Positions 1 to 6,857 of a DNA stretch of 64,000 bases are shown in pieces. The stretch's first letter is position 1. Each line of letters starts with the position of its first letter. Source of the stretch: Nocardioides astragali (GTDB lineage Bacteria; Actinomycetota; Actinomycetes; Propionibacteriales; Nocardioidaceae); assembly GCF_024436375.1 (NCBI RefSeq), contig NZ_JAFMZM010000005.1:124001-188000 (forward strand), read 5' to 3'. The notes below the pieces were generated by a model. The model was not told the origin of the DNA. It saw only the letters and a list, made by a program, of their open reading frames with translations, and ran no database searches. The position numbers and the translations under genes are program-made.

Positions 1-522
1 CTGGGCCTTGGCGAGCTTCGCCTCGCGACGGGCGTCCTTGGCGACCTGACGTGCCTCACGGCGTACGTCAGCTGCCGCCCGGCGGGCGCGCCAGGCGAGG
101 CCGGGCTTGCCCTCGGTGTCGACGCCGGCGAGCAGGAGGCCGCCGAGGACCGAGGTGTTCTTGATGAACTCGCGGCGCTGTGCGGCCTTCGCCTGGGGGT
201 CGCTCTCCTCCCAGAAGGCGTGCTCGGCGAGGGTGGTGGGCACGAGCGACGCGGCGAGCACGGCGGCGCTGAGGCGCGGCGCCCGACCGGTCGCCAGTGC
301 CGCGGCGGCGAGGAGCTGCGCGCCGGCGTTGATCCGCACGAGGGTGGCGGCGTCGGTGGGGATCGGCGCGCTCGGCGCTGCGCGCTGGACGAGAGGGACG
401 AACCGGTCGGCGACGGGCTTGGCCTTGACCGCGTGGGCTTCGGTGTTGCGGAGGGCATGGATCCCGCCGGCGACGAAGATCGAGGCCAGCATCGGACGGG
501 CGAGCAACCGGGTGATCGTCAT
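1..522 (-). CDS. DoxX family membrane protein (3' end outside window)
   Basis: The reading frame is open from an ATG at 520-522 down to base 1 with no stop, so the C-terminus lies outside the window; 174 codons are visible. The N-terminus (MTITRLLARPMLASIFVAGG) is a hydrophobic segment typical of DoxX/DoxD-like proteins, followed by further hydrophobic stretches around residues 65-90 and 120-130. The visible C-terminal part is Lys/Arg/Ala-rich and probably a cytosolic tail. DoxX relatives are small four-helix membrane proteins, some linked to redox stress; the exact function is unknown. The next minus-strand gene upstream ends 69 bases away. Confidence 0.75.
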   Translation of the reverse strand, partial: MTITRLLARPMLASIFVAGGIHALRNTEAHAVKAKPVADRFVPLVQRAAPSAPIPTDAATLVRINAGAQLLAAAALATGRAPRLSAAVLAASLVPTTLAEHAFWEESDPQAKAAQRREFIKNTSVLGGLLLAGVDTEGKPGLAWRARRAAADVRREARQVAKDARREAKLAKAQ

Positions 523-591
523 GCACCCCTGTCTACACGATGCCCTGGGACCACGCTCCGTCCACAGGGGTGCCTGCAGGCGGCGGGAGGC

Positions 592-2277
592 TCAGTCGAG
601 CGAGGCGCGCCAGGTGTTGTTGCCGGGGTCGGGGTCCGGAGCTGCGGGGGCGAGGGCGGCCACGACCGAGGCCCCCTGCGGGGCGACCACCTGGAGCGCG
701 ACGGGGGACGGGTCGGCACCCGAGATCTGGCAGGTCGCGAGCGCCTTGACGACCACGCACCGTGCGTCGCCGGTGCGCACCACGCTGGCCTCGGACGCCG
801 CCACGGTGAGGACCGCAGTGGCACCGGAGGGCAGTCCCGCCACGCGGAGCACCACTTCGTACGTCGGATGGGCGCCGCCGACGCTCCCACCGAGCGAGGC
901 GTCCGGGAGTGCGGGCGGTGGAGTGGGGCTGGGGGTGGGCGTCGGGGTCGGGGTGGCCGTGGGAGTCGGCGTGGGCGTCGGGGTCGGGGTGGCCGTCGGT
1001 GTCGGGTCGGACGTGGGCGTCGGGTCGGACGTGGGCGTCGGGTCGGACGTGGGCGTCGGGTCGGACGTCGGTGTCGGGTCGGAGGTCGGTGTCGGGTCGG
1101 AGGTCGGTGTCGGGTCGGAAGTGGGTGTCGGGTCGGACGTGGGAACCGTCTCGGGCGTCGTGGTGGGAACGACCTCCACCTCGTCCCCGGGTGTGAGGAC
1201 GAGCTCGTCCGTGGCCGTCCCGGGGCGGTCGCGCTGGGACGGCTCTAGTGAGCGCGACGGGTCAGTGTCGCCCGAGGAGCTGCTCGCCGCCGGCGGCGAG
1301 GTGGGCCGCAGGGCGGCGGGGTCGGCCGGCGCCTTGTCGGGACCACCCAGCCCGAGAGCCAGCCCGCCCGCGACGACGACGGTGGTGGTGGCGACACCGG
1401 CGACGGCCGCAGTGCCGGAGCTGCCCGCGATCGCGTCGCGGATCCTGCCCACCAGCAGGCCGAGGCCCCCCGGCAGCGCTCCGGCGGTGACCGTGCCGCC
1501 GAGGTAGGCCGTGGCCGCTCCGCCCAGCAGCAGCGGGGCCAGGAGCGCCCCGAGGCCGGAGTTGACCTCGGTGAGCTCGAGGTAGATCGCCATGCAGGAG
1601 CGGCACTCGCCGAGGTGGTCCTCCACCTTGGCGGCGTCGCGTCGGGAGGTGGCGTTGCGGACGTATGCGCCCAGCTGCCCGTGGGTCCAGCGGCAGGTGT
1701 CCGCCTCGAGCTCGAGCTCCTCGGCGTGCTGGGTGAGGAAGGCCTGCCGCAGGCCCTCGCGGGCGCGGTAGGCCAGTGCCGAGACCGAGTTGGCGCTCAT
1801 GCCGAGGAGGGGCGCGACGTCGGCGGGCTTCTCCCCCTCCACCTCGGTGTGCCACAGCACCAGCTGCCAGCGCTCGGGCAGCGACGCGAACGCCTTGGCC
1901 GCGGCGGCGCTCTCGAAGCCCTCGACGGCCGTGTCGACGAACGGCACGCCCGGGTCGAAGGCCTCCATGTCGTCGGTGGTGTGCAGCCGGGCGGTGGCGC
2001 GGAAGCGGTCGACCTGCAACCGGCGGACCGAGGTGAGCAAGTAGGCACGGAAGGCCACATCGGGGCCGCCGCCGCGCTGGAGCACGCCGAGCACCTTGAC
2101 GAAGGCCTCGGAGACGAGATCATCGGCGTCGCCGGCCGGCACGAGCTGGCGAGCCAGGCGGCGGGCAGCGTCGACGTGGCGCTCGAAGAGCGTGCCGTAG
2201 GCATCGACGTCCCCACCGCGGACCGCCGAGATCAGCTCGGCGTCCCCGGGGGCCTCGATGCTGCTGGCAATGCTCAT
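592..2277 (-). CDS. ECF sigma factor fused to zinc-finger anti-sigma-like and membrane/extracellular domains
   Basis: A 561-residue protein. Residues about 15-85 form sigma-70 region 2 and about 125-185 region 4, with a helix-turn-helix in the stretch LLGMSANSVSALAYRAREGL. It is followed by a ZAS/zf-HC2-type motif (H-L-G-E-C-R-S-C, around residue 225), two hydrophobic segments near 240-265 and 290-310, a long Pro/Thr/Ser/Asp repeat (TSDPTP units) and a C-terminal beta-rich DUF11-like domain ending DPDPGNNTW. The sigma and a potential anti-sigma module are thus on one polypeptide that would be tethered to the membrane with an exported C-terminus. The ATG at 2275-2277 was chosen because region 2 starts just after it; an upstream in-frame start would add 58 residues without homology. 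ECF groups with long C-terminal extensions are known in actinobacteria. The signal sensed is unknown. Confidence 0.85.
   Translation of the reverse strand: MSIASSIEAPGDAELISAVRGGDVDAYGTLFERHVDAARRLARQLVPAGDADDLVSEAFVKVLGVLQRGGGPDVAFRAYLLTSVRRLQVDRFRATARLHTTDDMEAFDPGVPFVDTAVEGFESAAAAKAFASLPERWQLVLWHTEVEGEKPADVAPLLGMSANSVSALAYRAREGLRQAFLTQHAEELELEADTCRWTHGQLGAYVRNATSRRDAAKVEDHLGECRSCMAIYLELTEVNSGLGALLAPLLLGGAATAYLGGTVTAGALPGGLGLLVGRIRDAIAGSSGTAAVAGVATTTVVVAGGLALGLGGPDKAPADPAALRPTSPPAASSSSGDTDPSRSLEPSQRDRPGTATDELVLTPGDEVEVVPTTTPETVPTSDPTPTSDPTPTSDPTPTSDPTPTSDPTPTSDPTPTSDPTPTSDPTPTATPTPTPTPTPTATPTPTPTPSPTPPPALPDASLGGSVGGAHPTYEVVLRVAGLPSGATAVLTVAASEASVVRTGDARCVVVKALATCQISGADPSPVALQVVAPQGASVVAALAPAAPDPDPGNNTWRASLD
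999..1140. repeat. 18-bp tandem repeat encoding TSDPTP units
   Basis: About eight imperfect copies of an 18-bp unit lie inside the extracytoplasmic linker of the fused sigma factor. Each unit encodes Thr-Ser-Asp-Pro-Thr-Pro on the minus strand. The region 906-998 is a related Pro-Thr-rich low-complexity tract. Such in-frame repeats can change length by slippage without frameshift. Confidence 0.9.
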
Positions 2278-2417
2278 AGGGAACTGCTCATGGGGTGCCG
2301 CTTCCGGGAAAGCACCTGGCGCCTGGGTGGGCCAGGTGACCCTGACTGTAGACCTGCGCTCGTGCTCGCGGGCGGAGTTTGGGCGCGATCCGAGATTTCT
2401 GGTCTGGTCCGCGTCAT

Positions 2418-2437
2418 GACCTGCCTCGAGGCACGTC
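2418..2437. promoter_or_regulatory. Palindrome in divergent intergenic region, candidate operator
   Basis: A perfect 12-bp palindrome, TGCCTCGAGGCA (2422-2433), is extended by GAC/GTC arms one base away on each side. It lies between the minus-strand fused sigma factor (start 2277) and the plus-strand GGDEF-like gene (start about 2475). Symmetry and position suggest a regulator site; no regulator can be named. Confidence 0.4.
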
Positions 2438-2474
2438 ACACGGGGGAGCATGACAACAGGAAGTGGGGGTGGCC

Positions 2475-3236
2475 GTGAAGTTCTTCGCCATGGGTGGGCG
2501 ACGACTCACGGGCGCCGGTCCTGGGATGAGCGGGTCGGGGTCTGCGGACGTGCGGTCGGGGTTGCCGCACCGGTTCGAGGCCCTCGGGGAGGCGCTCATC
2601 TCAGGATCGGACGTGCTCGACGTGTGTGCGGTGGCCGGCCAGGACCTGGCGCGTGACGGGGCCTCCATGCAGGAGACGCTCGATGGCCTGCGCACGACGT
2701 GGCAGCTCGCGGTCGGCACCGATCCGTCGTACGACGGACTCGCGGCGTTGATCACCGCGTGGAGCGAGACCACGCTGGGCTATCTCCACCAGCTCTCGTG
2801 CGAGGACCCGCTGACGGGTCTGGCCAGCCAGGCGCACCTGCGCAGCCGGATCTCGGAGGTCTACCGCGGCCAGGACGCCGCCGACGCCCTCGCGGGCCAC
2901 GCGCTCGTGCTGTGCGCGATGCCCTTCGACGACGACCCGTCCGAGGAGCCCGGCGACCACTTCACCCGGGCGATGCGGCTGGCGCGGGCCGGAGAGCTCG
3001 CACGGACGGTGTTCGCCCGCGACGAGACGATCGCGCGCCTCGGCATGCACCGGGTCGCGATCCTCGCCCGTCGCGACGACCGGCTGGGCCGACGGGTGCG
3101 GGTGCTGCGCACCCTGCTCGACCGGGTGCAGTCGGAGGGAGCGTCCGAGGGCCCCCAGGTGCGGGTGTGGATCGAGGGTCTTCCCGCGTCCGACCGCGTC
3201 GCCGGCGTCCTGCTCGACGAGCTGGCGCGCGGCTGA
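2475..3236 (+). CDS. Degenerate GGDEF-domain protein
   Basis: About 253 residues. A helical N-terminal region is followed near residue 110 by C-E-D-P-L-T-G-L, the classic entry motif of GGDEF domains. At the place where a diguanylate cyclase has R-L-G-G-D-E-F the protein has R-L-G-M-H-R-V (GMHRV encoded at 3042-3056), so the active-site signature is gone. It is probably a non-catalytic regulatory or binding protein rather than a c-di-GMP synthase. In-frame GTG codons occur at 2463, 2469 and 2475; 2475 was chosen for the spacing to the AGGAAG and GGGGG stretches upstream. It is transcribed divergently from the fused sigma factor. The partner signal is unknown. Confidence 0.65.
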   Translation: MKFFAMGGRRLTGAGPGMSGSGSADVRSGLPHRFEALGEALISGSDVLDVCAVAGQDLARDGASMQETLDGLRTTWQLAVGTDPSYDGLAALITAWSETTLGYLHQLSCEDPLTGLASQAHLRSRISEVYRGQDAADALAGHALVLCAMPFDDDPSEEPGDHFTRAMRLARAGELARTVFARDETIARLGMHRVAILARRDDRLGRRVRVLRTLLDRVQSEGASEGPQVRVWIEGLPASDRVAGVLLDELARG

Positions 3237-3333
3237 CCCACGCCGTGCGCTCCGCGCGGTTTCGACGCGCCGTCGCGCCTTCGCAGGCTCAGCCGCGGGC
3301 TTGCTCAACCTCCCGACCCACGCCGTGCGCTCC
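3235..3333. repeat. 19-nt direct repeat flanking the yedK leader
   Basis: GACCCACGCCGTGCGCTCC occurs at 3235-3253, overlapping the stop of the preceding gene, and again identically at 3315-3333, 80 bases later. The second copy lies just before yedK. Between them is GC-rich sequence with partial inverted repeats. Purpose unknown; it may be a small dispersed intergenic repeat. Confidence 0.6.
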
Positions 3334-3360
3334 TCCGTCGCGCCCGGCTAGGGTCGTGAC

Positions 3361-4098
3361 ATGTGCGGCCGCTACGCGTCGTCCCGGCAACCGGACGACC
3401 TCATCGAGGAGTTCGAGGTCGTGGAGAGCCGGATCGCGGCCCCGCTGGGTGCCGACTACAACGTCGCGCCGACCAAGGAGGTCTACGCCGTCGTCGAGCG
3501 GCCGCCCTCACGTGAGTCCGCGGAGCCTCCCCAGCGCCAGCTGCGGGTGTTCACGTGGGGCCTGGTGCCCTCGTGGGCGAAGGATCCGTCCATCGGCAAC
3601 CGGATGATCAACGCGCGGATGGAGACCGTCGCCGACAAGCCTGCCTACCGCAAGGCGTTCGCCAGCCGCCGGGCCCTGCTCCCCGCCGACGGCTACTTCG
3701 AGTGGTACCCGACCTCGCAGACCAACGCCCGCGGCAAGTCGGTCAAGCAGCCGTTCTTCATCCGCCCGCGCGACGGCGGGGTCCTAGCCATGGCGGGGCT
3801 CTACGAGATCTGGCGTGACCCCGGGAAGGGCGAGGACGACACCGACCGCTTCCGGTGGACGTGCACCGTCTTGACGACCGAGGCCGAGGACTCGCTCGGC
3901 CACATCCACGACCGGATGCCGCTGATGGTCGAGCGTGAGCGCTGGCACGAGTGGCTCGACCCCACGACGCCGGGGGACACGTCCCTGCTGGTGCCGGCGG
4001 CTCCCGGCCGGCTCGAGGCGTACGCCGTCCCCACCCTGGTCAGCAACGTGCGCAACAACGGCCCGGAGCTCGTGCAGCCGCTGGAGGCGACCCCATGA
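3361..4098 (+). CDS. yedK: SOS response-associated peptidase (SRAP/HMCES family)
   Basis: A 245-residue SRAP protein beginning M-C-G-R-Y. Cys2, exposed after removal of Met1, is the family residue that forms a thiazolidine crosslink with abasic sites in single-stranded DNA. Other family landmarks visible are N-V-A-P-T near residue 38, the W-G-L-V-P-S-W segment, N-A-R-M-E-T, and the late H-D-R-M-P motif. Length matches the family (about 220-250). It overlaps nothing upstream, and its last codons contain the AAGGAGG ribosome-binding site of the next gene, so the two are probably co-transcribed and translationally coupled. Confidence 0.93.
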   Translation: MCGRYASSRQPDDLIEEFEVVESRIAAPLGADYNVAPTKEVYAVVERPPSRESAEPPQRQLRVFTWGLVPSWAKDPSIGNRMINARMETVADKPAYRKAFASRRALLPADGYFEWYPTSQTNARGKSVKQPFFIRPRDGGVLAMAGLYEIWRDPGKGEDDTDRFRWTCTVLTTEAEDSLGHIHDRMPLMVERERWHEWLDPTTPGDTSLLVPAAPGRLEAYAVPTLVSNVRNNGPELVQPLEATP

Positions 4099-4111
4099 AG
4101 GAGGCGACCGC

Positions 4112-4765
4112 GTGAAGAAGGCGACGATCCGCAGCGTGGACACCCCCCACGGGGAGGGGCGCCTGCACACGCGCCGGGCCACCAGCCCGATCGCGACGAT
4201 GCTGCTCAGCCACGGTGCCGGCGGCGGGATCGAGTCCCGCGACCTGTGGGCGCTGGCCGACGCCCTCCCGGCACAGGGCGTGAGCGTCGTGCTGTTCGAG
4301 CAGCCGTGGCGCGTCGCCGGTCGCAAGGTCGCCACCGCCCCGCCGACCCTCGACGTCGCCCTCACGTGTGCGGCCGACGTGATGCGGGTGCGTACGCCCT
4401 TGGTGGTGGGCGGTCGCTCGGCCGGTGCCCGCTCCGCGGCCCGCACGGCACGCGCCTTGGGGGCGAGCGGCTGCCTGGCCCTGTCCTTCCCGCTGCACCA
4501 GCCCGGCCGGACCGAGCCGACCCGGCTGCCCGAGCTGCGGGCGACGGGACTGCCGACGCTGGTGGTGCAGGGGGAGCGCGACCCGATGGGCCGGCCCGAG
4601 GAGTTTCCCGGAGACCTCCCCGGGGTCGACGTCGTCGTCATCCCGGGCGGCGACCACGGCCTCAAGGTCCCGGCCCGCGGCGAGGTGAGCCAGGACGAGG
4701 CCATGGGCATCATCGTCGAGTCGACCCTCGAATGGCTGGTGCGTGAAGTCGTCGGGAATCCCTGA
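4112..4765 (+). CDS. Alpha/beta-hydrolase family protein (KANL3/TEX30-like)
   Basis: A 217-residue protein with L-L-S-H-G-A-G-G-G near residue 35 (oxyanion region), a nucleophile elbow G-G-R-S-A-G-A-R around 105, a late acidic stretch in V-V-Q-G-E-R-D-P and a His in G-G-D-H-G-L-K. These fit the small KANL3/Tex30-type alpha/beta-hydrolases often annotated as dienelactone hydrolase-like. The GTG start at 4112 follows AAGGAGG (4098-4104) that overlaps the yedK stop. The substrate is unknown. The end of this gene carries the -35 element of the downstream sigR promoter. Confidence 0.8.
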   Translation: MKKATIRSVDTPHGEGRLHTRRATSPIATMLLSHGAGGGIESRDLWALADALPAQGVSVVLFEQPWRVAGRKVATAPPTLDVALTCAADVMRVRTPLVVGGRSAGARSAARTARALGASGCLALSFPLHQPGRTEPTRLPELRATGLPTLVVQGERDPMGRPEEFPGDLPGVDVVVIPGGDHGLKVPARGEVSQDEAMGIIVESTLEWLVREVVGNP

Positions 4766-4783
4766 ACGAGGCGTCGTGTTGAG
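4755..4783 (+). promoter_or_regulatory. SigR-type autoregulatory promoter
   Basis: GGAAT (4755-4759, preceded by G) is separated by exactly 18 bases from GTT (4778-4780, GTTGAG). This matches the consensus known for actinobacterial SigR/SigH promoters, GGGAAT-N18-GTT. The -35 lies inside the 3' end of the hydrolase gene. The expected transcription start (about 6-7 bases past the -10) coincides with the in-frame GTG at 4790. Confidence 0.8.
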
Positions 4784-4870
4784 GCAGGTGTGCAGTCACT
4801 GACCCTCGAACGTCCGCGGCCCCTGGAGCGCGACGCATCGTCCACGCCCACGGCGGTACTGTGGGAGGCG

Positions 4871-5542
4871 ATGACTGAATCGATCACGGACGACACGTCC
4901 CCATCCGAGACCCTCCGGGAGGACGAGACCTCCGAGGAGCGCTCGGCGCGTTTCGAGCGCGACGCCCTTCCCTTCCTCGACCAGCTCTACGGCGCGGCGA
5001 TGCGGATGACGCGCAACCCGGCCGACGCCGAGGACCTGGTGCAGGAGACCTTCGCGAAGGCCTACAGCGCCTTCCACCAGTTCAAGCCGGGCACCAACCT
5101 CAAGGCCTGGCTCTACCGGATCCTGACCAACACCTACATCAACTCCTACCGCAAGAAGCAGCGACAGCCGCAGCAGTCGATGTCCGAGGACGTCGAGGAC
5201 TGGCAGCTCGCCCGCGCGGAGTCCCACTCCTCGACCGGCCTGCGGTCGGCGGAGATGGAGGCGCTGGAGCACCTCCCCGACTCCGAGGTGAAGGACGCCC
5301 TCCAGCGGCTGCCGGAGGAGTTCCGCCTCGCGGTCTACCTGGCCGACGTCGAGGGATTCCCCTACAAGGAGATCGCGGAGATCATGGACACGCCGATCGG
5401 CACCGTGATGTCGCGTCTGCACCGCGGTCGTCGCCAGCTGCGCGACATGCTCGCGGACTACGTCCGGGCCAACGACCTGCTGCCGGCTGCGTCGCTCCCG
5501 GAGCAACCCAGCTCGAGCGTGGAAGGGGTGAGCGGGTCGTGA
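4871..5542 (+). CDS. sigR: Redox-responsive ECF sigma factor SigR (SigH)
   Basis: A 223-residue ECF12-type sigma factor from the ATG at 4871. Region 2 is around F-L-D-Q-L-Y-G-A-A-M-R-M-T-R-N-P-A-D-A-E-D-L-V-Q-E-T-F-A-K-A-Y, with region 4 at Y-K-E-I-A-E-I-M-D-T-P-I-G-T-V-M-S-R-L-H-R-G-R-R. In streptomycetes and mycobacteria this factor drives thioredoxin, mycothiol and protein-quality-control genes under disulfide stress. The frame is open upstream to a GTG at 4790 giving a 250-residue form; because that GTG sits where the SigR promoter should start transcription, a long leaderless isoform comparable to the Streptomyces SigR-prime form is plausible. The stop overlaps the rsrA start by four bases. 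Confidence 0.95.
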   Translation: MTESITDDTSPSETLREDETSEERSARFERDALPFLDQLYGAAMRMTRNPADAEDLVQETFAKAYSAFHQFKPGTNLKAWLYRILTNTYINSYRKKQRQPQQSMSEDVEDWQLARAESHSSTGLRSAEMEALEHLPDSEVKDALQRLPEEFRLAVYLADVEGFPYKEIAEIMDTPIGTVMSRLHRGRRQLRDMLADYVRANDLLPAASLPEQPSSSVEGVSGS

Positions 5543-5811
5543 GCACGCACGAGCACGGCCGCGACGACTGTGTCGACTACATCGAGCGCATCGTCTATCT
5601 CATCGACAACGAGCTCGACCAGGCCGACTGCGCCGTCGTCCAGCTCCACCTCCGCGAGTGCGGGCCGTGCCTCGAGCGCTACGACCTGCAGCGCGCGGTC
5701 AAGCAGCTGGTGGCCCGCTCCTGCTCGGAGTCCGCGCCGGAGTCGCTGCGCGACCGGGTCCGCATCCAGCTGCGCGAGGTGGAGATCCGCCTGACCGAGG
5801 GCGAGGCCTGA
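5539..5811 (+). CDS. rsrA: Zinc anti-sigma factor RsrA
   Basis: A 90-residue ZAS-family anti-sigma factor that binds SigR until oxidised. The zinc/redox motif H37-x3-C41-x2-C44 is present (L-H-L-R-E-C-G-P-C), as is the trigger cysteine C11, plus C31 and C62, at the same positions as in Streptomyces RsrA. Oxidation to a disulfide expels zinc and frees SigR. The GTG start lies in a GTGA overlap with the sigR stop, the normal arrangement for stoichiometric, translationally coupled expression. Confidence 0.95.
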   Translation: MSTHEHGRDDCVDYIERIVYLIDNELDQADCAVVQLHLRECGPCLERYDLQRAVKQLVARSCSESAPESLRDRVRIQLREVEIRLTEGEA

Positions 5812-5875
5812 GCCGATTGGCTCCATCCCTGGTCTTTTGAGAGACTGCTCCGAGCACCGACTTCAGGAGGACCAG

Positions 5876-5950
5876 ATGGGCAAGACCGGACGCAAGCGCC
5901 GCGCTCGCAAGAAGAAGGGCGCGAACCACGGCAAGCGCCCCAACGCCTGA
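5876..5950 (+). CDS. Ribosomal protein bL37
   Basis: A 24-residue, very basic protein starting MGKTGRKRRARKKKG and ending HGKRPNA. It corresponds to the short actinobacterial ribosomal protein bL37 seen in mycobacterial 50S structures. The start follows a strong AGGAGG (5866-5871 region) with five-base spacing. It is followed directly by an intrinsic terminator, so it ends the sigR-rsrA transcription unit or forms its own short transcript. Conservation of this tiny gene next to sigR/rsrA fits other actinobacteria. Confidence 0.9.
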   Translation: MGKTGRKRRARKKKGANHGKRPNA

Positions 5951-5968
5951 CGCGCACAGTCACCGTAG

Positions 5969-5994
5969 AAGTCCCCGCCCAGGCGGGGACTTTT
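5969..5994 (+). terminator. Intrinsic terminator after bL37 gene
   Basis: AAGTCCCCGCC and GGCGGGGACTT pair in an 11-bp stem around a two-base turn (effectively a four-base loop), with TTTT running from the second arm. It sits 18 bases after the bL37 stop. Confidence 0.85.
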
Positions 5995-6042
5995 GCATGC
6001 CCGGGGCCTAGCCGCCGCGACGCCGCCTCCGCGACGCCGTGG

Positions 6043-6237
6043 TCACGTCTCGCGCAGCATCGCCGCGAGCGTCGGCGGCGGGAGCGTGGTCAGCTCCGCC
6101 ACCTGGGGCAGCAGCAGGTCAGCTCGGTGTCGCGACACCAGCTCGCGCACCTGGTCGACGGCGAGCCGCCGTTCGTACTCCGCCACCTCGATGAGCTGGC
6201 CGAGTGTCGCCAGTTCTTCGCGCAATCGGTCGTCCAT
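6043..6237 (-). CDS. Small helical protein of unknown function
   Basis: A 64-residue protein starting MDDRLREELATLGQL, rich in Leu, Glu and Arg, and predicted largely helical; possible short coiled coil over residues 3-40. The ATG at 6235-6237 is preceded by GGGGGAG at good spacing; a longer frame upstream would run through the leader repeats. No family recognised. Its leader contains two tandem GC-rich hairpins (6257-6300). Confidence 0.6.
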   Translation of the reverse strand: MDDRLREELATLGQLIEVAEYERRLAVDQVRELVSRHRADLLLPQVAELTTLPPPTLAAMLRET

Positions 6238-6256
6238 GGACTCCCCCTTCAACAGC

Positions 6257-6301
6257 GTCCGCCCCACGCGGACACGGCATCCGCCCCACGCGGACACCGC
6301 A
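6257..6301. repeat. Two tandem 22-bp hairpin-forming repeats in a leader
   Basis: Units at 6258-6279 and 6280-6301 differ at only two positions. Each folds on itself: GTCCGC/GCGGAC around CCCAC (6257-6273) and TCCGC/GCGGA (6280-6294). They lie 20-65 bases upstream (minus strand) of the small gene at 6043-6237, so they could be tandem operators or RNA stem-loops in its 5' leader. Confidence 0.6.
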
Positions 6302-6389
6302 ACGGAGCCTGCCAGAGGAAGGCGCCGCAGGCCTTGATAACGAACGTGATTTTGCCGGGGGGTCTAGTCAACCCGGCCCTGACGCCGGG

Positions 6390-6770
6390 TCAGGGCCAGA
6401 GCCGACCGAGGAACCGCCCCGCGTCCACCACGACGCGGGTGATCTCGCCCGCCGCGAGGACCTTCCCGTCGGCCGTGTCGCGCGCGCTCACCGTGAAGCG
6501 GTGCAGCCGCCCGTCCTCGTAGGCACTCGACGCGCTGACCTCGACCTCGGCGCCGACCGGGCTGGCCGCGAGGTGCTCGACCTGCACCCGGGTGCCGACG
6601 CTCGTGGATCCCTCCGGCAGCACGGGGTCGAGGCACGCGCAGGTCGCCGCCTCGAGCCAGGCCAGCAACCGCGGCGTCCCCAGGACCGGCAGCGACCCGC
6701 TCCCCACGGCTGCGGCGGTGTCGGCGTCGGTGACCGTGAAGGTCAAGCTGGCGGGCGCGAGGGGCGACAT
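6390..6770 (-). CDS. FlK-like hotdog thioesterase
   Basis: A 126-residue single hotdog-fold protein. The segments G-T-P-R-L-L-A-W-L-E-A-A-T near residue 30 and E-G-S-T-S-V-G-T-R-V-Q-V-E-H-L-A-A-S-P-V-G around 53-75 match the fluoroacetyl-CoA thioesterase (FlK)-like family, which is widespread in actinobacteria and acts on small acyl-CoAs. The natural substrate here is unknown. It stands alone on the minus strand, divergent from the sigma factor gene at 6858. Confidence 0.82.
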   Translation of the reverse strand: MSPLAPASLTFTVTDADTAAAVGSGSLPVLGTPRLLAWLEAATCACLDPVLPEGSTSVGTRVQVEHLAASPVGAEVEVSASSAYEDGRLHRFTVSARDTADGKVLAAGEITRVVVDAGRFLGRLWP

Positions 6771-6857
6771 GGCGGGCCTTTCGGGAAATCCTGTGAGGGT
6801 GAGGCAACCTGAGTGCCACCCACACGTCTACCAGACATGAGCACGAGGACCCTCGGC

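Noticed and set aside
999..1140. CRISPR-like array (regular short repeats)
   Set aside because: Units are contiguous, in frame and encode a protein repeat with no spacers.
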